Counted from the stretch's first letter, positions 33,480 through 42,215 are shown. The stretch: 64,000 nucleotides of DNA from Caulobacter segnis (GCF_023935105.1 NZ_CP096040.1:1860001-1924000); one strand, 5' to 3'. Notes: generated by a model not told the origin, from the sequence alone. Translations and numbers: made by a program.

Positions 33480-33995
33480 TTAGCGCCGCACGACCTGGCG
33501 TCGCTGGACGCCGGGATCGACCGCCAGGTTCCAGAGATAGACCTGCCGGGCCCTGGACCCCGGCGACAGGGCCTTCAGTCCGCCGACCTGATCCTTGGTC
33601 AGGCGGAACCGGTGATAGCCGCGCTCGCCCAGGCACTTGGCCAGCGGTTCCTGCAGCTGGCTGGAGATCTCGCGCCAGGGCCGGGTCATGCGCTGGGGAT
33701 TGGGCGCGGTCGCGTCGACCATCTCGCGCATCGGCATGTCGACGTCCTTCTCGGCGTCGGGGATCACGATATTGCTGGAGAAGACCAGGTCGACCTGCGG
33801 ATAGTCGACCGGCGCGTCCTGACCCACGCGATAGGCGCATTCGACCGCGTCGGTGCGGTATTGCAGGAAGGACACGCCCGGCTGGCCCCAGCTCTCGTCG
33901 CCGCGCTGGCGTTGGGCCGAAGCGGTCGTCGTGTTCAGCAGGGCGCAGGCGAGAACTGTCAGGGCGACGACGGTCGGGGCGGTGGACGGACGCAT
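33480..33995 (-). CDS. Hypothetical exported protein
   Basis: A 171-residue protein. Signal peptide (VVALTVLACALLNTTTASAQ). The mature part has two cysteines (VECAYRV and AKCLGERGY), a GYHRFRLT motif and a basic C terminus (VQRRQVVRR). I recognise no family. The convergent gene at 32966 also encodes an exported two-Cys protein, with only 4 bp between the stops. ATG at 33995 is chosen because the signal peptide follows directly; 34022 would add nine residues. Confidence 0.65.
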   Translation of the reverse strand: MRPSTAPTVVALTVLACALLNTTTASAQRQRGDESWGQPGVSFLQYRTDAVECAYRVGQDAPVDYPQVDLVFSSNIVIPDAEKDVDMPMREMVDATAPNPQRMTRPWREISSQLQEPLAKCLGERGYHRFRLTKDQVGGLKALSPGSRARQVYLWNLAVDPGVQRRQVVRR

Positions 33996-34045
33996 GGCTG
34001 GATCATTCTTCGGATGATCCAATGGGCTTCAGCCCGCCCGTTTCG

Positions 34046-35026
34046 TCAAGCGCCGGGAGCCGCGGCCGCCAGGCGCTCGGCGGGACGGCCCATGCGGCCG
34101 CGGCGCAGTTGGCGCAGCAGCGGCCGACCGACGGCCACGCCTAGGATCAGCGGGGCGAGCGCCAGGGCCAGGGCCTTGCGGCGCTTGCTGTCGGCGCGCT
34201 TGAGGAAGTAGCGGACCAGGCCGCGACCCTTGTGCCACTCGATGACCAGCGGGTTTTCCTTGCTGGTCGAGCCGACGTGGACGATGCGGGCGTTGGGCTG
34301 GAACAGCACGCTCCCGCCTTGCCGGCGCGCCCGCCAGCACAGGTCGACGTCCTCGACGTGCAGGAAATAGCCTTCGTCGAAGCCGCCCAGGACGTGGAAG
34401 TCGGACGCCGACATATAGAAGCAGGCGCCCGAGATCGTAGGGGTGTCCACCGGGTAGGGCGGCGGGGGCTCACCCTCCCGGTGGATCTCGAAGCGGCGCA
34501 GCGGGGGCAGAGTGGCGCTAAGCTTCGAGAGGGTAAGCAGGGTCGTGACGGGCGTGATCTCGCCGCGCCGCGCGCCCCGCTGTTCGGTGCCGTCCGTGTT
34601 GAACACCCGCGCCCCGACGATGCAGGGCGAGGGGCGATCGCGCCCGGCGTCTGCGAGGGCCGCGATCGCGCCGGGCGTCAGGAAGGCGTCGGGATTGAGG
34701 AAGACCAGGGATTCGCCCTTGGCCGCCGCCGCGCCCAGATTGGCGGCGCGGGCGAAGCCGATGTTGCCCAGGCCCTGCAGCAGGCGCACGCGCGGCTCGC
34801 GCCGGGCCAGTTCGCGCAGCCAGGCCGCGTCGGCCAGGGACGAGCCGTTGTCGACGATGATGAATTCCTCGACCAGAGGCTCGGCCAGGACATGGCGAAC
34901 GCTCTCCATCAGGGCGGGGCCGGTCATGTAGACGACCATCACCAACGACAGGCGCGGCGTGATCGCCAATGTCCCGTAGGAGGGCGCGGCGGCGCGGGAA
35001 TGGGCAGGGTCGATCGAAACGTACAT
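34046..35026 (-). CDS. Glycosyltransferase family 2 (rhamnosyltransferase-like)
   Basis: A 326-residue GT2 of the WbbL type. N-terminal nucleotide-sugar binding fold (LSLVMVVYMTGPAL, FIIVDNGSS), GNIGFARAANLGAA, the metal-binding region FLNPDAFL, acceptor-side ISGACFYMSASDF and GGFDEGYFLHVEDVDLCWRA with the ED pair of the WbbL group. The C terminus has a hydrophobic segment and a basic tail (LLRQLRRGRMGR), which fits membrane association. Likely role: addition of a deoxysugar to a surface polysaccharide (LPS, capsule or holdfast); which one is unknown. It is an isolated gene, divergent from the XRE gene. Confidence 0.87.
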   Translation of the reverse strand: MYVSIDPAHSRAAAPSYGTLAITPRLSLVMVVYMTGPALMESVRHVLAEPLVEEFIIVDNGSSLADAAWLRELARREPRVRLLQGLGNIGFARAANLGAAAAKGESLVFLNPDAFLTPGAIAALADAGRDRPSPCIVGARVFNTDGTEQRGARRGEITPVTTLLTLSKLSATLPPLRRFEIHREGEPPPPYPVDTPTISGACFYMSASDFHVLGGFDEGYFLHVEDVDLCWRARRQGGSVLFQPNARIVHVGSTSKENPLVIEWHKGRGLVRYFLKRADSKRRKALALALAPLILGVAVGRPLLRQLRRGRMGRPAERLAAAAPGA

Positions 35027-35048
35027 GCGCCTGCTTCGTTCAAAATAG

Positions 35049-35131
35049 TTGCGTAAAAACTGTATGTGGATTGATGATGGTCCGCAAGGCCTCGCGAACG
35101 GCCGACATTCGATTGTTGCGTTTTTATGCAA
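35049..35131. promoter_or_regulatory. Paired inverted repeats between GT2 and XRE genes
   Basis: TTGCGTAAAAAC at 35049-35060 and GTTTTTATGCAA at 35120-35131 are inverted copies (11 of 12 bases), 59 nt apart. The right copy lies inside a palindrome TTGCGTTTTTATGCAA. This A/T-rich stretch lies in an intergenic region of a very GC-rich genome, so it is a likely operator region, possibly of the XRE protein itself. Confidence 0.5.
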
Positions 35132-35182
35132 TGTGTAACAACTAGGGAGCGCCCGACTGTTGGGCGCGAAAGCGGCTGTGCG

Positions 35183-35530
35183 ATGTCAAGAACGGCGATG
35201 AATCCCGCCAAGGCGGCGTTGACCAAGTCCCTTCGTCGCGAGGCGGGGCGTTGGCTCAAGGCCGCGCGTGAGGCCGCGGGCCTCACCCAGGCCGAGTTGG
35301 CGGAAAAGACAGGACTGCGGTATTACACCTTCGTTTCCCAGGTGGAAAACGGCCTCGGGCGCGTGCCGATCGAGGCTCAGGCCGTCTGGGCCGAAAGCCT
35401 GGGACTCGATCCGGGGCCTTTCGCCCGCACATTGCTGAGATATTACGAGCCCGAACTGCATCGCTTGCTGTTCGACGGCATGGCCGACGAGGCCGAGCCG
35501 GTCGTCAACGAGCGGGCCGCGCAGGCCTGA
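35183..35530 (+). CDS. XRE-family helix-turn-helix regulator
   Basis: A 115-residue Cro/CI-type protein. HTH at about 25-75: AGRWLKAAREAAGLTQAELA, EKTGLRYYTFVSQVENG, VPIEAQAVWAESLGLDP. The C-terminal 35 residues are acidic and contain LLRYYEPELHRLLF, a helix likely for dimerisation. The tyrosine-containing recognition helix (RYYTFVSQVE) is the same type as seen in several short alphaproteobacterial regulators. Followed after 11 bp by the RTX-type gene, so the two probably form one operon. Confidence 0.88.
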   Translation: MSRTAMNPAKAALTKSLRREAGRWLKAAREAAGLTQAELAEKTGLRYYTFVSQVENGLGRVPIEAQAVWAESLGLDPGPFARTLLRYYEPELHRLLFDGMADEAEPVVNERAAQA

Positions 35531-35541
35531 CGAGACGATAG

Positions 35542-36972
35542 ATGGGTGAGATCCTAGCCTTCAGCCCGCGGCCGCCGGCCAGCGACTGGTCCGCCAACGA
35601 GCGGGGCCTGCTGATGTTGCTCACCCAGCAACTGGCGTCGACCTATGGCGAGGTCGACGGGGTGTTCGGCCAGACCGACTCCGGCGATCCCTGGTATGTC
35701 GTCACCGACGAGAACCAGGACGTGCTGGTGCACATCGCCCGCATCGATGGCCAGTTCGTGGTGCACGACGCGGCCGTCGACATGTTCCACCAGGTCGGCA
35801 GCCTGTGGGGCGCCCTGCGCCAGGTTCTGACCTCGACCGTCGACGACCCCGGCGGCGTGGTCGTGGCGTTCAATCCGTCCAGCCGCGAGGCGCAGTCGTT
35901 CCTGTCGCTGGTCATCGCCGTGGGCCTCTATCTGGAGCTTCGCGGCGTTGAGCTGGGCGAGGCCGGCCGCCTGAACTTCGAGAACCTGCCGCGCGTCGAC
36001 GACCCGGCGATCGAGGGCGTGGCCTCCAAGCTGATCGCGGCCCTGAATCTCGAGGCGGACCGCGCCCCCGCCCACGGGACGACGCCGGCCGCCGCCGCGG
36101 CGACCGGGGAGGCCCCCGGCGCGCAGCCCGTGAAGTCCGCCTCTGTTCTGGGCGTCGTCGTCGATCCCCCCACGCATGTCGGCGATGGGCTGCCCGTGGT
36201 CAAGGTCAGCCATTTGGACCACACCGCGCCGCCCGCCGCGTCCGCGCCGGCCGCAACCGCCGCGACGTCGATCCAGTCGGCCCCGGAGGGGCTGTACGAG
36301 CTGTCGATTTCGACCATTCGCGAAATGGCGACCGGGCTAGCCGGCGAGCGGCCCGTCGTCACGGGCACCGCCGGAAACGACGTTCTGTTCGGCTCCGTCG
36401 AGGGCGAGACGATCGCCGGCGGCGCCGGCGATGACTACATCGACGGCCGAGGCGCCCAGAAGGGTCAGATCGATCGCATCGACGGCGGCGCGGGCAACGA
36501 CACCATCGTCATGAACGCGCGCGTGGTGGCCTCCGGCAGCGCCGGCGCCGACACCTTCCTGATCTCTGCCAACGAGCCGACCAGCCGGGCCGAGATGCTG
36601 CTGGGCGTGGTGCTCGACTATTCCGCGGCCAAGGGCGATCACCTCGCCGTTCTCGGCAAGGGCCAGGTGACGGTCGTGAGCACGGCGACGGTCAGCGATG
36701 TCCTGGCGGTGCAGGGCGCGACCCTGGGCGAGGCCACGGCCAGCCAGGTGGCCGACGTGACCACCGCCGTGGCCGGGACGCGCGTCGGGTTCGACCTGAA
36801 CGGCGACGGGACCGAGGATGTCTTCATCCTGCTGGGCGGCGCGACCACCGCGAACTTCAAGGTCGGTATGACGATCGCCAACGACCACACCGATGTGAAG
36901 GTGCCTCTGATCGGCCAGTCGTCGACCGCCGACATCAGCGGTCACCCGGGCGATCCGCCCTCCGCTCACTAG
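35542..36972 (+). CDS. RTX (hemolysin-type calcium-binding) repeat protein
   Basis: A 476-residue protein without a signal peptide. N-terminal domain (about 1-190) of unknown function; Ala/Pro-rich linker (about 195-260); three RTX nonapeptide-type repeats (GNDVLFGSVEGETIAGGAGDDYIDG, then GGAGNDTIV) at about 275-325; C-terminal domain (about 330-476) with DLNGDGTED, a further calcium-binding loop. RTX proteins are usually secreted by type I systems with a C-terminal signal; no such exporter is encoded nearby. With the XRE gene immediately upstream, it forms a small regulated unit. Function unknown: the repeat number is low for a toxin, and a surface or biofilm protein is just as likely. Confidence 0.8.
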   Translation: MGEILAFSPRPPASDWSANERGLLMLLTQQLASTYGEVDGVFGQTDSGDPWYVVTDENQDVLVHIARIDGQFVVHDAAVDMFHQVGSLWGALRQVLTSTVDDPGGVVVAFNPSSREAQSFLSLVIAVGLYLELRGVELGEAGRLNFENLPRVDDPAIEGVASKLIAALNLEADRAPAHGTTPAAAAATGEAPGAQPVKSASVLGVVVDPPTHVGDGLPVVKVSHLDHTAPPAASAPAATAATSIQSAPEGLYELSISTIREMATGLAGERPVVTGTAGNDVLFGSVEGETIAGGAGDDYIDGRGAQKGQIDRIDGGAGNDTIVMNARVVASGSAGADTFLISANEPTSRAEMLLGVVLDYSAAKGDHLAVLGKGQVTVVSTATVSDVLAVQGATLGEATASQVADVTTAVAGTRVGFDLNGDGTEDVFILLGGATTANFKVGMTIANDHTDVKVPLIGQSSTADISGHPGDPPSAH

Positions 36973-36983
36973 AGGAAGGGGCG

Positions 36984-38162
36984 TTAGCCCCGAACCAGCT
37001 CCCGCATCGCCTTGTCCAGGCCTTCCAGGGTCAGCGGATACATGCGGTCCGACAGGATCTGCTTCATCACCCCGATCGACTGGGTGTAGTCCCAATGCCG
37101 CTCGGGCGTGGGGTTCAGCCAGATGCAGCTCTGGTAGATGTCGGTGACCCGCTGCATCCACAAGGCGCCGGGTTCCTCGTTCCAGTGCTCGACGCTGCCG
37201 CCCGGATAGGTGATCTCGTAAGGGCTCATGGTGGCGTCGCCGACGAAGATCACCTTGTAGTCGGCCGGGAACTTGTGGAGCACGTCGAAGGTCGGGATCT
37301 TCTCGGTGTGACGCCGCTTGTTGTCCTTCCAGACCGTCTCGTAGAGGCAGTTGTGGAAGTAGTAGAACTCCAGGTTCTTGAACTCGGTCTTGGCGGCGCT
37401 GAACAGCTCCTCGCAGAGCTTGATGTGGCCGTCCATCGAGCCGCCGATGTCGAAAAAGATCAGCACCTTGATGGCGTTGCGGCGCTCGGGGCGCAGCTGG
37501 ATGTCCAGATAGCCCTTCTCGGCCGTGCCCTTGATCGTGCCGTTCAGATCCAGTTCGTCGGCCGCGCCGGTGCGGGCGAACTTGCGCAGGCGGCGTAGCG
37601 CCACCTTGATGTTGCGCGTGCCCAGTTCGACGCTGTCGTCGAGGTTCTTGTACTCGCGCTTGTCCCAGACCTTCACCGCGCGGCCGTGGCGGCTCTTGTC
37701 CTGGCCGATGCGCACGCCCTCGGGATTGTAGCCGTTGTTGCCGAACGGGCTGGTGCCGCCCGAGCCGATCATCTTGTTGCCGCCCTCGTGGCGCTTCTTC
37801 TGCTCGCGCAGGCGCTCCTGAAGGGTCTCCATCAGCTTCTCGAAGCCGCCCAGGGCCTCTATCTGGGCTTTCTCCTCGTCGGTCAGGAACCGCTCGGTGA
37901 GAGCCTTCAGCCACTCCTCGGGAATGTCGGCGGCCAGGCCTTCGTTGACCGTCTCCAAGCCCTTGAAGACATGGCCGAACACGCGGTCGAACTTGTCGAG
38001 GTTCTTCTCGTCCTTCACCAGGCTGGCGCGCGACAGGAAGTAGAAGTCCTCGACCGAGCGGTCGATGACCTCCTTGTCCAGGGCCTCCATCAGCAGCAGG
38101 TACTCGCGCAGGCTGACCGGCACCTTGGCCTGGCGAAGCTCGGAGAAGAAGCGAAGGAACAT
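36984..38162 (-). CDS. VWA (CoxE-like) domain protein
   Basis: A 392-residue protein with a helical N-terminal part (MFLRFFSELRQAKVPVSLRE) and a C-terminal von Willebrand A-like domain (about 210-390). The metal-site motif is FFDIGGSMDGHIK, a DxGGS variant of DxSxS. A disordered, glycine-rich linker (GGNKMIGSGGTSPFGNNGYN) joins the parts. Related proteins work with MoxR/CoxD-type AAA ATPases in metalloenzyme maturation or stress. No MoxR gene lies next to it. ATG at 38162 fits the family start; 38222 would add 20 residues. Confidence 0.87.
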   Translation of the reverse strand: MFLRFFSELRQAKVPVSLREYLLLMEALDKEVIDRSVEDFYFLSRASLVKDEKNLDKFDRVFGHVFKGLETVNEGLAADIPEEWLKALTERFLTDEEKAQIEALGGFEKLMETLQERLREQKKRHEGGNKMIGSGGTSPFGNNGYNPEGVRIGQDKSRHGRAVKVWDKREYKNLDDSVELGTRNIKVALRRLRKFARTGAADELDLNGTIKGTAEKGYLDIQLRPERRNAIKVLIFFDIGGSMDGHIKLCEELFSAAKTEFKNLEFYYFHNCLYETVWKDNKRRHTEKIPTFDVLHKFPADYKVIFVGDATMSPYEITYPGGSVEHWNEEPGALWMQRVTDIYQSCIWLNPTPERHWDYTQSIGVMKQILSDRMYPLTLEGLDKAMRELVRG

Positions 38163-38218
38163 CGGCGCGGCTTTCGAACGGATGTTCGGATTGTGGAGCG
38201 TTCTGAAAGCGGACGCAA

Positions 38219-38725
38219 TCACCCCCGCCGCAGGATGAATTCCAGGTCTCGCGTCTTGCCGACCGGGAAGTGGTATTCGCCGACCTTCTCGAACCCGAGT
38301 CGGCCATAGAGCTTCTGGGCCCCGAAGTTCTCCGACCAGACGCCGATCCAGATGCGGCGCGGACCCAGCCAGTCCAGCGCCGTGTTCAGCAGCCGCGAGC
38401 CGCGACCGCCGCCCTGATGGTTCTTGAGCACATAGATCCGCTTCAGCTCGCCGTCGGTCGGGGCGACCGCGTCGTGCGGCAGGTCGCAGGGGCCGGCCAG
38501 GGCGTAGCCGATGGCCTCGCCGTCCTCGTCCTCCAGCAGCCAGGTGGCCTTGTCGGGGTGGGCGAGGTCGTTCCGCGTCCGCTCCAGGCCGTAGGCGTAG
38601 GCCAGGAAGGTCTCTAGGTCCTCGGGCGGATAGAGGTGGGCGAACGTCTCGGTGAAGGTGCGGGCGCCCAGGCTGGAGACAGTGTCGGCGTCGTCGATCG
38701 TGGCGCGGCGGATGGTGTCGGTCAT
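38219..38725 (-). CDS. GNAT family N-acetyltransferase
   Basis: A 168-residue acetyltransferase. The GNAT core is seen as TIRRATIDDADTVSSL at the N terminus, ELKRIYVLKNHQGGGRGSRL (acetyl-CoA pyrophosphate loop, QGGGRG) and a C-terminal ENFGAQKLYGRLGFEKVGEY (motif B). The acceptor is not predictable. The gene lies on the same strand as the VWA gene, 56 bp upstream of it, so they may be transcribed together. Confidence 0.9.
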   Translation of the reverse strand: MTDTIRRATIDDADTVSSLGARTFTETFAHLYPPEDLETFLAYAYGLERTRNDLAHPDKATWLLEDEDGEAIGYALAGPCDLPHDAVAPTDGELKRIYVLKNHQGGGRGSRLLNTALDWLGPRRIWIGVWSENFGAQKLYGRLGFEKVGEYHFPVGKTRDLEFILRRG

Positions 38726-38766
38726 GGCGACTTGGTAGCCGCCATGACCGCAGGCTTCAACGGGCG

Positions 38767-39774
38767 TCAAAAACCTTCCAGCGCCACCTTGCCGATGGTT
38801 CGGGCGCTCTCGACGATGCGGTGGGCTTCCAGCAGGTCGGCGGCGCGGATCTTGCCGACCACCTGGGTCAGGGTGGTGCGCAGCACGCCCTGGTCGACCA
38901 GGTCCGCGACCTGCGTCAGCAGTTTGTGCTGTTCGATCATGTCCGGCGTGCCCTGCGGCCGGGCGAACATGTACTCCCAGTGGATCGAGGCGGCCTTCTG
39001 CTGCAGCGGGCGGATGTTCAGGTCGCCATCGGCCTCGATGATGCCGATCTTGCCTTGCAGGGCGATGGCCTCGGAAACCTGCGGGAAGTGTTGGGCGCTG
39101 TGGGTCAGGCAGGCGATGTAGGCGGGGGCGGTGAGGCCCAGGCGCTTCAGTTCGTCGGCCAGCGACTTGCCGTGGTCGAAGACCTGGTGGGCGCCCAGTT
39201 CCTGGACCCACTGGCGGGTCTCGTCGCGCGAGGCGCTGGCCACGACGTGCAGCCGGGTCAGCTTGCGCGCCAGCTGGATCAGGGCCGAGCCGACGCCGCC
39301 GGCCCCGCCGATAATCACCAGGGTCTGGCCCTCGCCACCGTCGCGCTGGACGCCGAAGCGATCGAACAGCAGCTCCCAGGCGGTGATGAAGGTCAGCGGC
39401 ATGGCAGCGGCCTGGGCGAAGTCCAAGCTCTTGGGCTTTTTGCCGACGATGCGCTCGTCGACCAACTGCAGTTCGGCGTTCGAGCCTTGGCGGCCGATGG
39501 CGCCGGCGTAGAACACCTCGTCGCCGGGCGCGAACAGGGTGACGGCCTCGCCGACCGCTTCGACCACGCCGGCGGCGTCGAAGCCCAGCACGCGGACCTC
39601 GCCTTCGGCCGGCTGGGCGCGGCTGCGCACCTTGGTGTCGACGGGGTTCACCGACACGGCTTTCACCCGCACCAGGATGTCGTGGCCGCTGGCGACGGGA
39701 TCGGGCGCTTCCAGGTCCAGCAGGGCGTTGGGATCGGTGGCGGGCTTGAGCTCGCGGAAGCCGACGATCTTCAT
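38767..39774 (-). CDS. Zinc-type alcohol dehydrogenase/quinone oxidoreductase
   Basis: A 335-residue MDR-superfamily NADPH oxidoreductase. N-terminal GroES-like domain (NPVDTKVRSRAQ), the Rossmann motif IIGGAGGVGSALIQLARKL, and VASASRDETRQWVQELGAHQVFDHG. The zinc-binding cysteines and the structural zinc motif are absent, so it is a quinone oxidoreductase-like member. The HxlR regulator is encoded divergently, 134 bp away, and probably controls it, as in other bacteria where HxlR proteins respond to quinones or electrophiles. Confidence 0.88.
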   Translation of the reverse strand: MKIVGFRELKPATDPNALLDLEAPDPVASGHDILVRVKAVSVNPVDTKVRSRAQPAEGEVRVLGFDAAGVVEAVGEAVTLFAPGDEVFYAGAIGRQGSNAELQLVDERIVGKKPKSLDFAQAAAMPLTFITAWELLFDRFGVQRDGGEGQTLVIIGGAGGVGSALIQLARKLTRLHVVASASRDETRQWVQELGAHQVFDHGKSLADELKRLGLTAPAYIACLTHSAQHFPQVSEAIALQGKIGIIEADGDLNIRPLQQKAASIHWEYMFARPQGTPDMIEQHKLLTQVADLVDQGVLRTTLTQVVGKIRAADLLEAHRIVESARTIGKVALEGF

Positions 39775-39845
39775 GAGGGATCTCCAGAACGATGGGCGGT
39801 TTCGAACCGCGAGCAGGAGATCGCGCTAGGCTACGATCTTCGCAA

Positions 39846-39871
39846 GTACGGTCATTTTTTGTATGTAGTAC
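39846..39871. promoter_or_regulatory. Possible HxlR operator GTAC-N18-GTAC
   Basis: Two GTAC half-sites (39846-39849 and 39868-39871) surround an A/T-rich centre with a TTTTTT run in the divergent region between the quinone oxidoreductase and the HxlR gene. The location suits control of both genes. The match is loose. Confidence 0.35.
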
Positions 39872-39907
39872 CCGTTTTGATACTGTTTGGCTTCGAGGAG
39901 GGCGGGC

Positions 39908-40249
39908 GTGGAAGATCCCAAGGAATGCGGCGTCGAGGCCGCGCTGGGCCTGATCGACGGCAAATGGAAAGGCGTCATCCTGTTCCACCTGATGAACGGC
40001 CGCATGCGCTTCAACGCCCTGGGGCGCAAGCTGGGGACCGTGACCCAGCGCATGCTGACCAAGCAGCTGCGCGAGCTGGAGGCCGACGGCCTGATCGTCC
40101 GCACCGTCTATGCCGAGGTGCCGCCGCGCGTGGAGTATTCGCTGTCCACCAAGGGCCGGAGCCTGGAACCGGTGATCTGCGCGCTGAAGGCCTGGGGCGA
40201 CGCCAATGTCCTGGGCTTGCCGGCCGCGCCGGCGCGAAAGGCCGGCTGA
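39908..40249 (+). CDS. HxlR family transcriptional regulator
   Basis: A 113-residue MarR-like winged-helix regulator. HxlR signature: ECGVEAALGLIDGKWKGVIL with a Cys (Cys6) near the N terminus, RMRFNALGRKLGTVTQRMLT (recognition region), and the wing VPPRVEYSLSTKGRSLEPV. The N-terminal Cys is the usual redox- or electrophile-sensing residue. GTG start with GGAGG upstream. The HDAC-like gene begins 3 bp after its stop, so the two are likely transcribed together; the oxidoreductase is divergent. Confidence 0.92.
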   Translation: MEDPKECGVEAALGLIDGKWKGVILFHLMNGRMRFNALGRKLGTVTQRMLTKQLRELEADGLIVRTVYAEVPPRVEYSLSTKGRSLEPVICALKAWGDANVLGLPAAPARKAG

Positions 40250-40252
40250 CCG

Positions 40253-41173
40253 ATGACCCTGGCGCTCTACACCCACCTGGACATGCTGGATCACCAGCCG
40301 GGCCATGGCCACGTCGAGAGCCCCGAGCGCCTGCGGGCGGTGGTCGACGCCCTGAACGACGATCCGAACCTGGCGCTGGAGCCGAGGGACGCGCCGCTGG
40401 TCGATGTCGAGGACCTGCTGCGGGTGCATCCTCGGGCCTTCGTCGACACGGTGTTCGCCGCCGCGCCCAGCGCCGGGCGGCGATCGCTGGATCCCGACAC
40501 CGTGCTGTCGACCGGCAGCCTGACGGCGGCGCGGCGTGCGGCCGGGGCCTGCGCGGCGGCCGTGCGGGCCGTCGCCGTAGGCGAGAGCGAACGGGCGTTC
40601 TGCGCGGTGCGGCCGCCGGGTCACCATGCCGAGCCTGGCGTGGCGATGGGATTCTGCGTGTTCTCCAACGTCGCCGTGGCCGCTCGCGCCGCCCAGGCGG
40701 CGGGTCTCAAGCGTGTGGCGATCGTCGATTTCGACGTCCACCACGGCAACGGCACCCAGGCCGCGTTCGAGAACGACCCGACGGTGTTCTTCGCCTCGAT
40801 CCACCAGTCGCCGCTCTATCCCGGCACCGGCGATCCTTCGGAGCGGGGCGTCGGCAACATCGCCAACGCCACTGTGGCCCCGCACGCGCCGCGCGAGACC
40901 TGGCGCGCGCGATTCGAGGGGCTGATGGACAAGGTTGACGCCTTCGCGCCCGAGCTGGTGATCGTCTCGGCGGGCTTCGACGCCCATGCCCGCGACCCCC
41001 TGTCGGCCCAGAGCCTGGAAGAGGGCGACTTCGCCTGGGCGACCCGGGCGATCGTCTCGGTGGCGAAGGCTCGCGCCAAGGGCCGGGTTGTGTCCTCGCT
41101 CGAGGGCGGCTACGACCTCCAGGCGCTGGGGCGGTCCGCCGCCGCGCATGTCCGCGCTCTTCAGGAGGGGTGA
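40253..41173 (+). CDS. Histone deacetylase family protein
   Basis: A 306-residue arginase-fold deacetylase of the acetoin utilisation/acetylpolyamine hydrolase group. Active site residues: RPPGHHAEPGVAMGFC (tandem His), the zinc ligands in IVDFDVHHGNG and later SAGFDAHARDP, and SLEGGYD. The N-terminal HVESPERL is typical. In bacteria such proteins act on acetylpolyamines, acetylated proteins or small acetyl-amides; the exact one cannot be told. Encoded 3 bp after the HxlR gene. Confidence 0.92.
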   Translation: MTLALYTHLDMLDHQPGHGHVESPERLRAVVDALNDDPNLALEPRDAPLVDVEDLLRVHPRAFVDTVFAAAPSAGRRSLDPDTVLSTGSLTAARRAAGACAAAVRAVAVGESERAFCAVRPPGHHAEPGVAMGFCVFSNVAVAARAAQAAGLKRVAIVDFDVHHGNGTQAAFENDPTVFFASIHQSPLYPGTGDPSERGVGNIANATVAPHAPRETWRARFEGLMDKVDAFAPELVIVSAGFDAHARDPLSAQSLEEGDFAWATRAIVSVAKARAKGRVVSSLEGGYDLQALGRSAAAHVRALQEG

Positions 41174-41214
41174 GGGGACGGAACGGCTTTCAAGCCCACC
41201 GCCTTCTCTTCAAC

Positions 41215-41829
41215 ATGGCCGACGTCACCACCGCCGACCAAGCGACCCCGCCCGCGCGACCGGGCGTCATCACCCTGGCTCGCCACGGCGAACCCGCTCT
41301 GTCGCGCCAGGTCAGGCTGAACGCGCCTGAATACGGCGAGTGGTGGGCGCGCTACGAACTGGGCGGCCTCAAGGACGGCCAGTCTCCGCCAGCCCAGCTG
41401 ATCGAGATCGCCCGCGAGGCCGGCGTCATCATCGCCTCGACCCGCCGTCGCTCGGTCGAGACCGCCCAGGCGGTGGTCGCCGGGCGCGCCTTCGCCACCG
41501 ACCCGACCTTCATCGAGGCTCCGCTGCCGCCGCCGCCCTGGCCGTTGTGGCTGAGGATGTCGCCCAAGCGCCTGGGCTTCTTCGCCCGCTTCTGGTGGTG
41601 GTTCTTCAACAACCACGGCGGCCAGGAGACGCGCGCCGAGGCCGAGGTCCGGGCCGGAAAGGCCGCCGACCTGCTGGTCGAACTGGCGGATGGGGGCCAG
41701 GACGTGCTGGTCGTCGCCCACGGCTTCTTTAACTGGATGATCGCCGCCGCCCTCAAGCAGCGGGGGCTGACGAAGCTGGTCGACGAGGGCCACGCCTACT
41801 GGAGCATCAAGCGCTTCCGCCGGGCCTGA
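41215..41829 (+). CDS. Histidine phosphatase (phosphoglycerate mutase-like)
   Basis: A 204-residue protein of the histidine phosphatase superfamily. Phospho-acceptor RHG motif in ITLARHGEP; a second catalytic His in VLVVAHGFFNWM. The central insertion PLPPPPWPLWLRMSPKRLGF contains a proline-rich stretch and a hydrophobic FARFWWWFF segment, which could contact a membrane. Substrate not predictable. ATG at 41215 follows the usual family start closely; 41170 would overlap the HDAC gene. Confidence 0.85.
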   Translation: MADVTTADQATPPARPGVITLARHGEPALSRQVRLNAPEYGEWWARYELGGLKDGQSPPAQLIEIAREAGVIIASTRRRSVETAQAVVAGRAFATDPTFIEAPLPPPPWPLWLRMSPKRLGFFARFWWWFFNNHGGQETRAEAEVRAGKAADLLVELADGGQDVLVVAHGFFNWMIAAALKQRGLTKLVDEGHAYWSIKRFRRA

Positions 41830-41926
41830 GCTTCAAAGCCTCTTCCCTTAACCGCGCCCAGGCTCTAGGCCGTTGCCCGCGCCGCCCGTCGCCACTAGGC
41901 TGACGGCTGTTCACCCGAGAGTAGAA

Positions 41927-42181
41927 ATGACCGACGCCACGAGCAATCCCGCCGACATCTCCGCCCTGAGCTTCGAGGAAGCCCTGGCGCAGCTGGAGCG
42001 GATCGTGGCCGAGCTGGAGTCCGGGCAGGCCCCGCTGGAGCGGTCGATCGACATCTACGAACGCGGCGCGGCGCTCAAGGCGCACTGCGAGAAGAAGCTC
42101 GAGGCCGCGCGCCTGAAGGTCGAGAAGATCGTCCTCGGCCAGGGTGGGGCCGTGACGGCCGAAGCGGCTGAGTTCAACTGA
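41927..42181 (+). CDS. xseB: Exodeoxyribonuclease VII small subunit
   Basis: An 84-residue XseB. Signature: [34 protein letters not shown], followed by [18 protein letters not shown]. Two helices that bind the large subunit XseA (encoded elsewhere). It precedes ispA by 34 bp and dxs, the usual xseB-ispA-dxs order of proteobacteria. Confidence 0.96.
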   Translation: MTDATSNPADISALSFEEALAQLERIVAELESGQAPLERSIDIYERGAALKAHCEKKLEAARLKVEKIVLGQGGAVTAEAAEFN

Positions 42182-42215
42182 TGGGCGGCGCCCGTCCGAC
42201 CTGGGGGAGACGCCC

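Noticed and set aside
36978..36991. GGGGC-GTTA-GCCCC hairpin at the end of the RTX/VWA genes
   Set aside because: Only 5 bp, overlaps the VWA stop codon and has no T tract; too weak to call a terminator.
38219..41149. 976-codon frame
   Set aside because: Only its last 168 codons are real (the GNAT gene). The rest is the antisense shadow of the HDAC and other genes.
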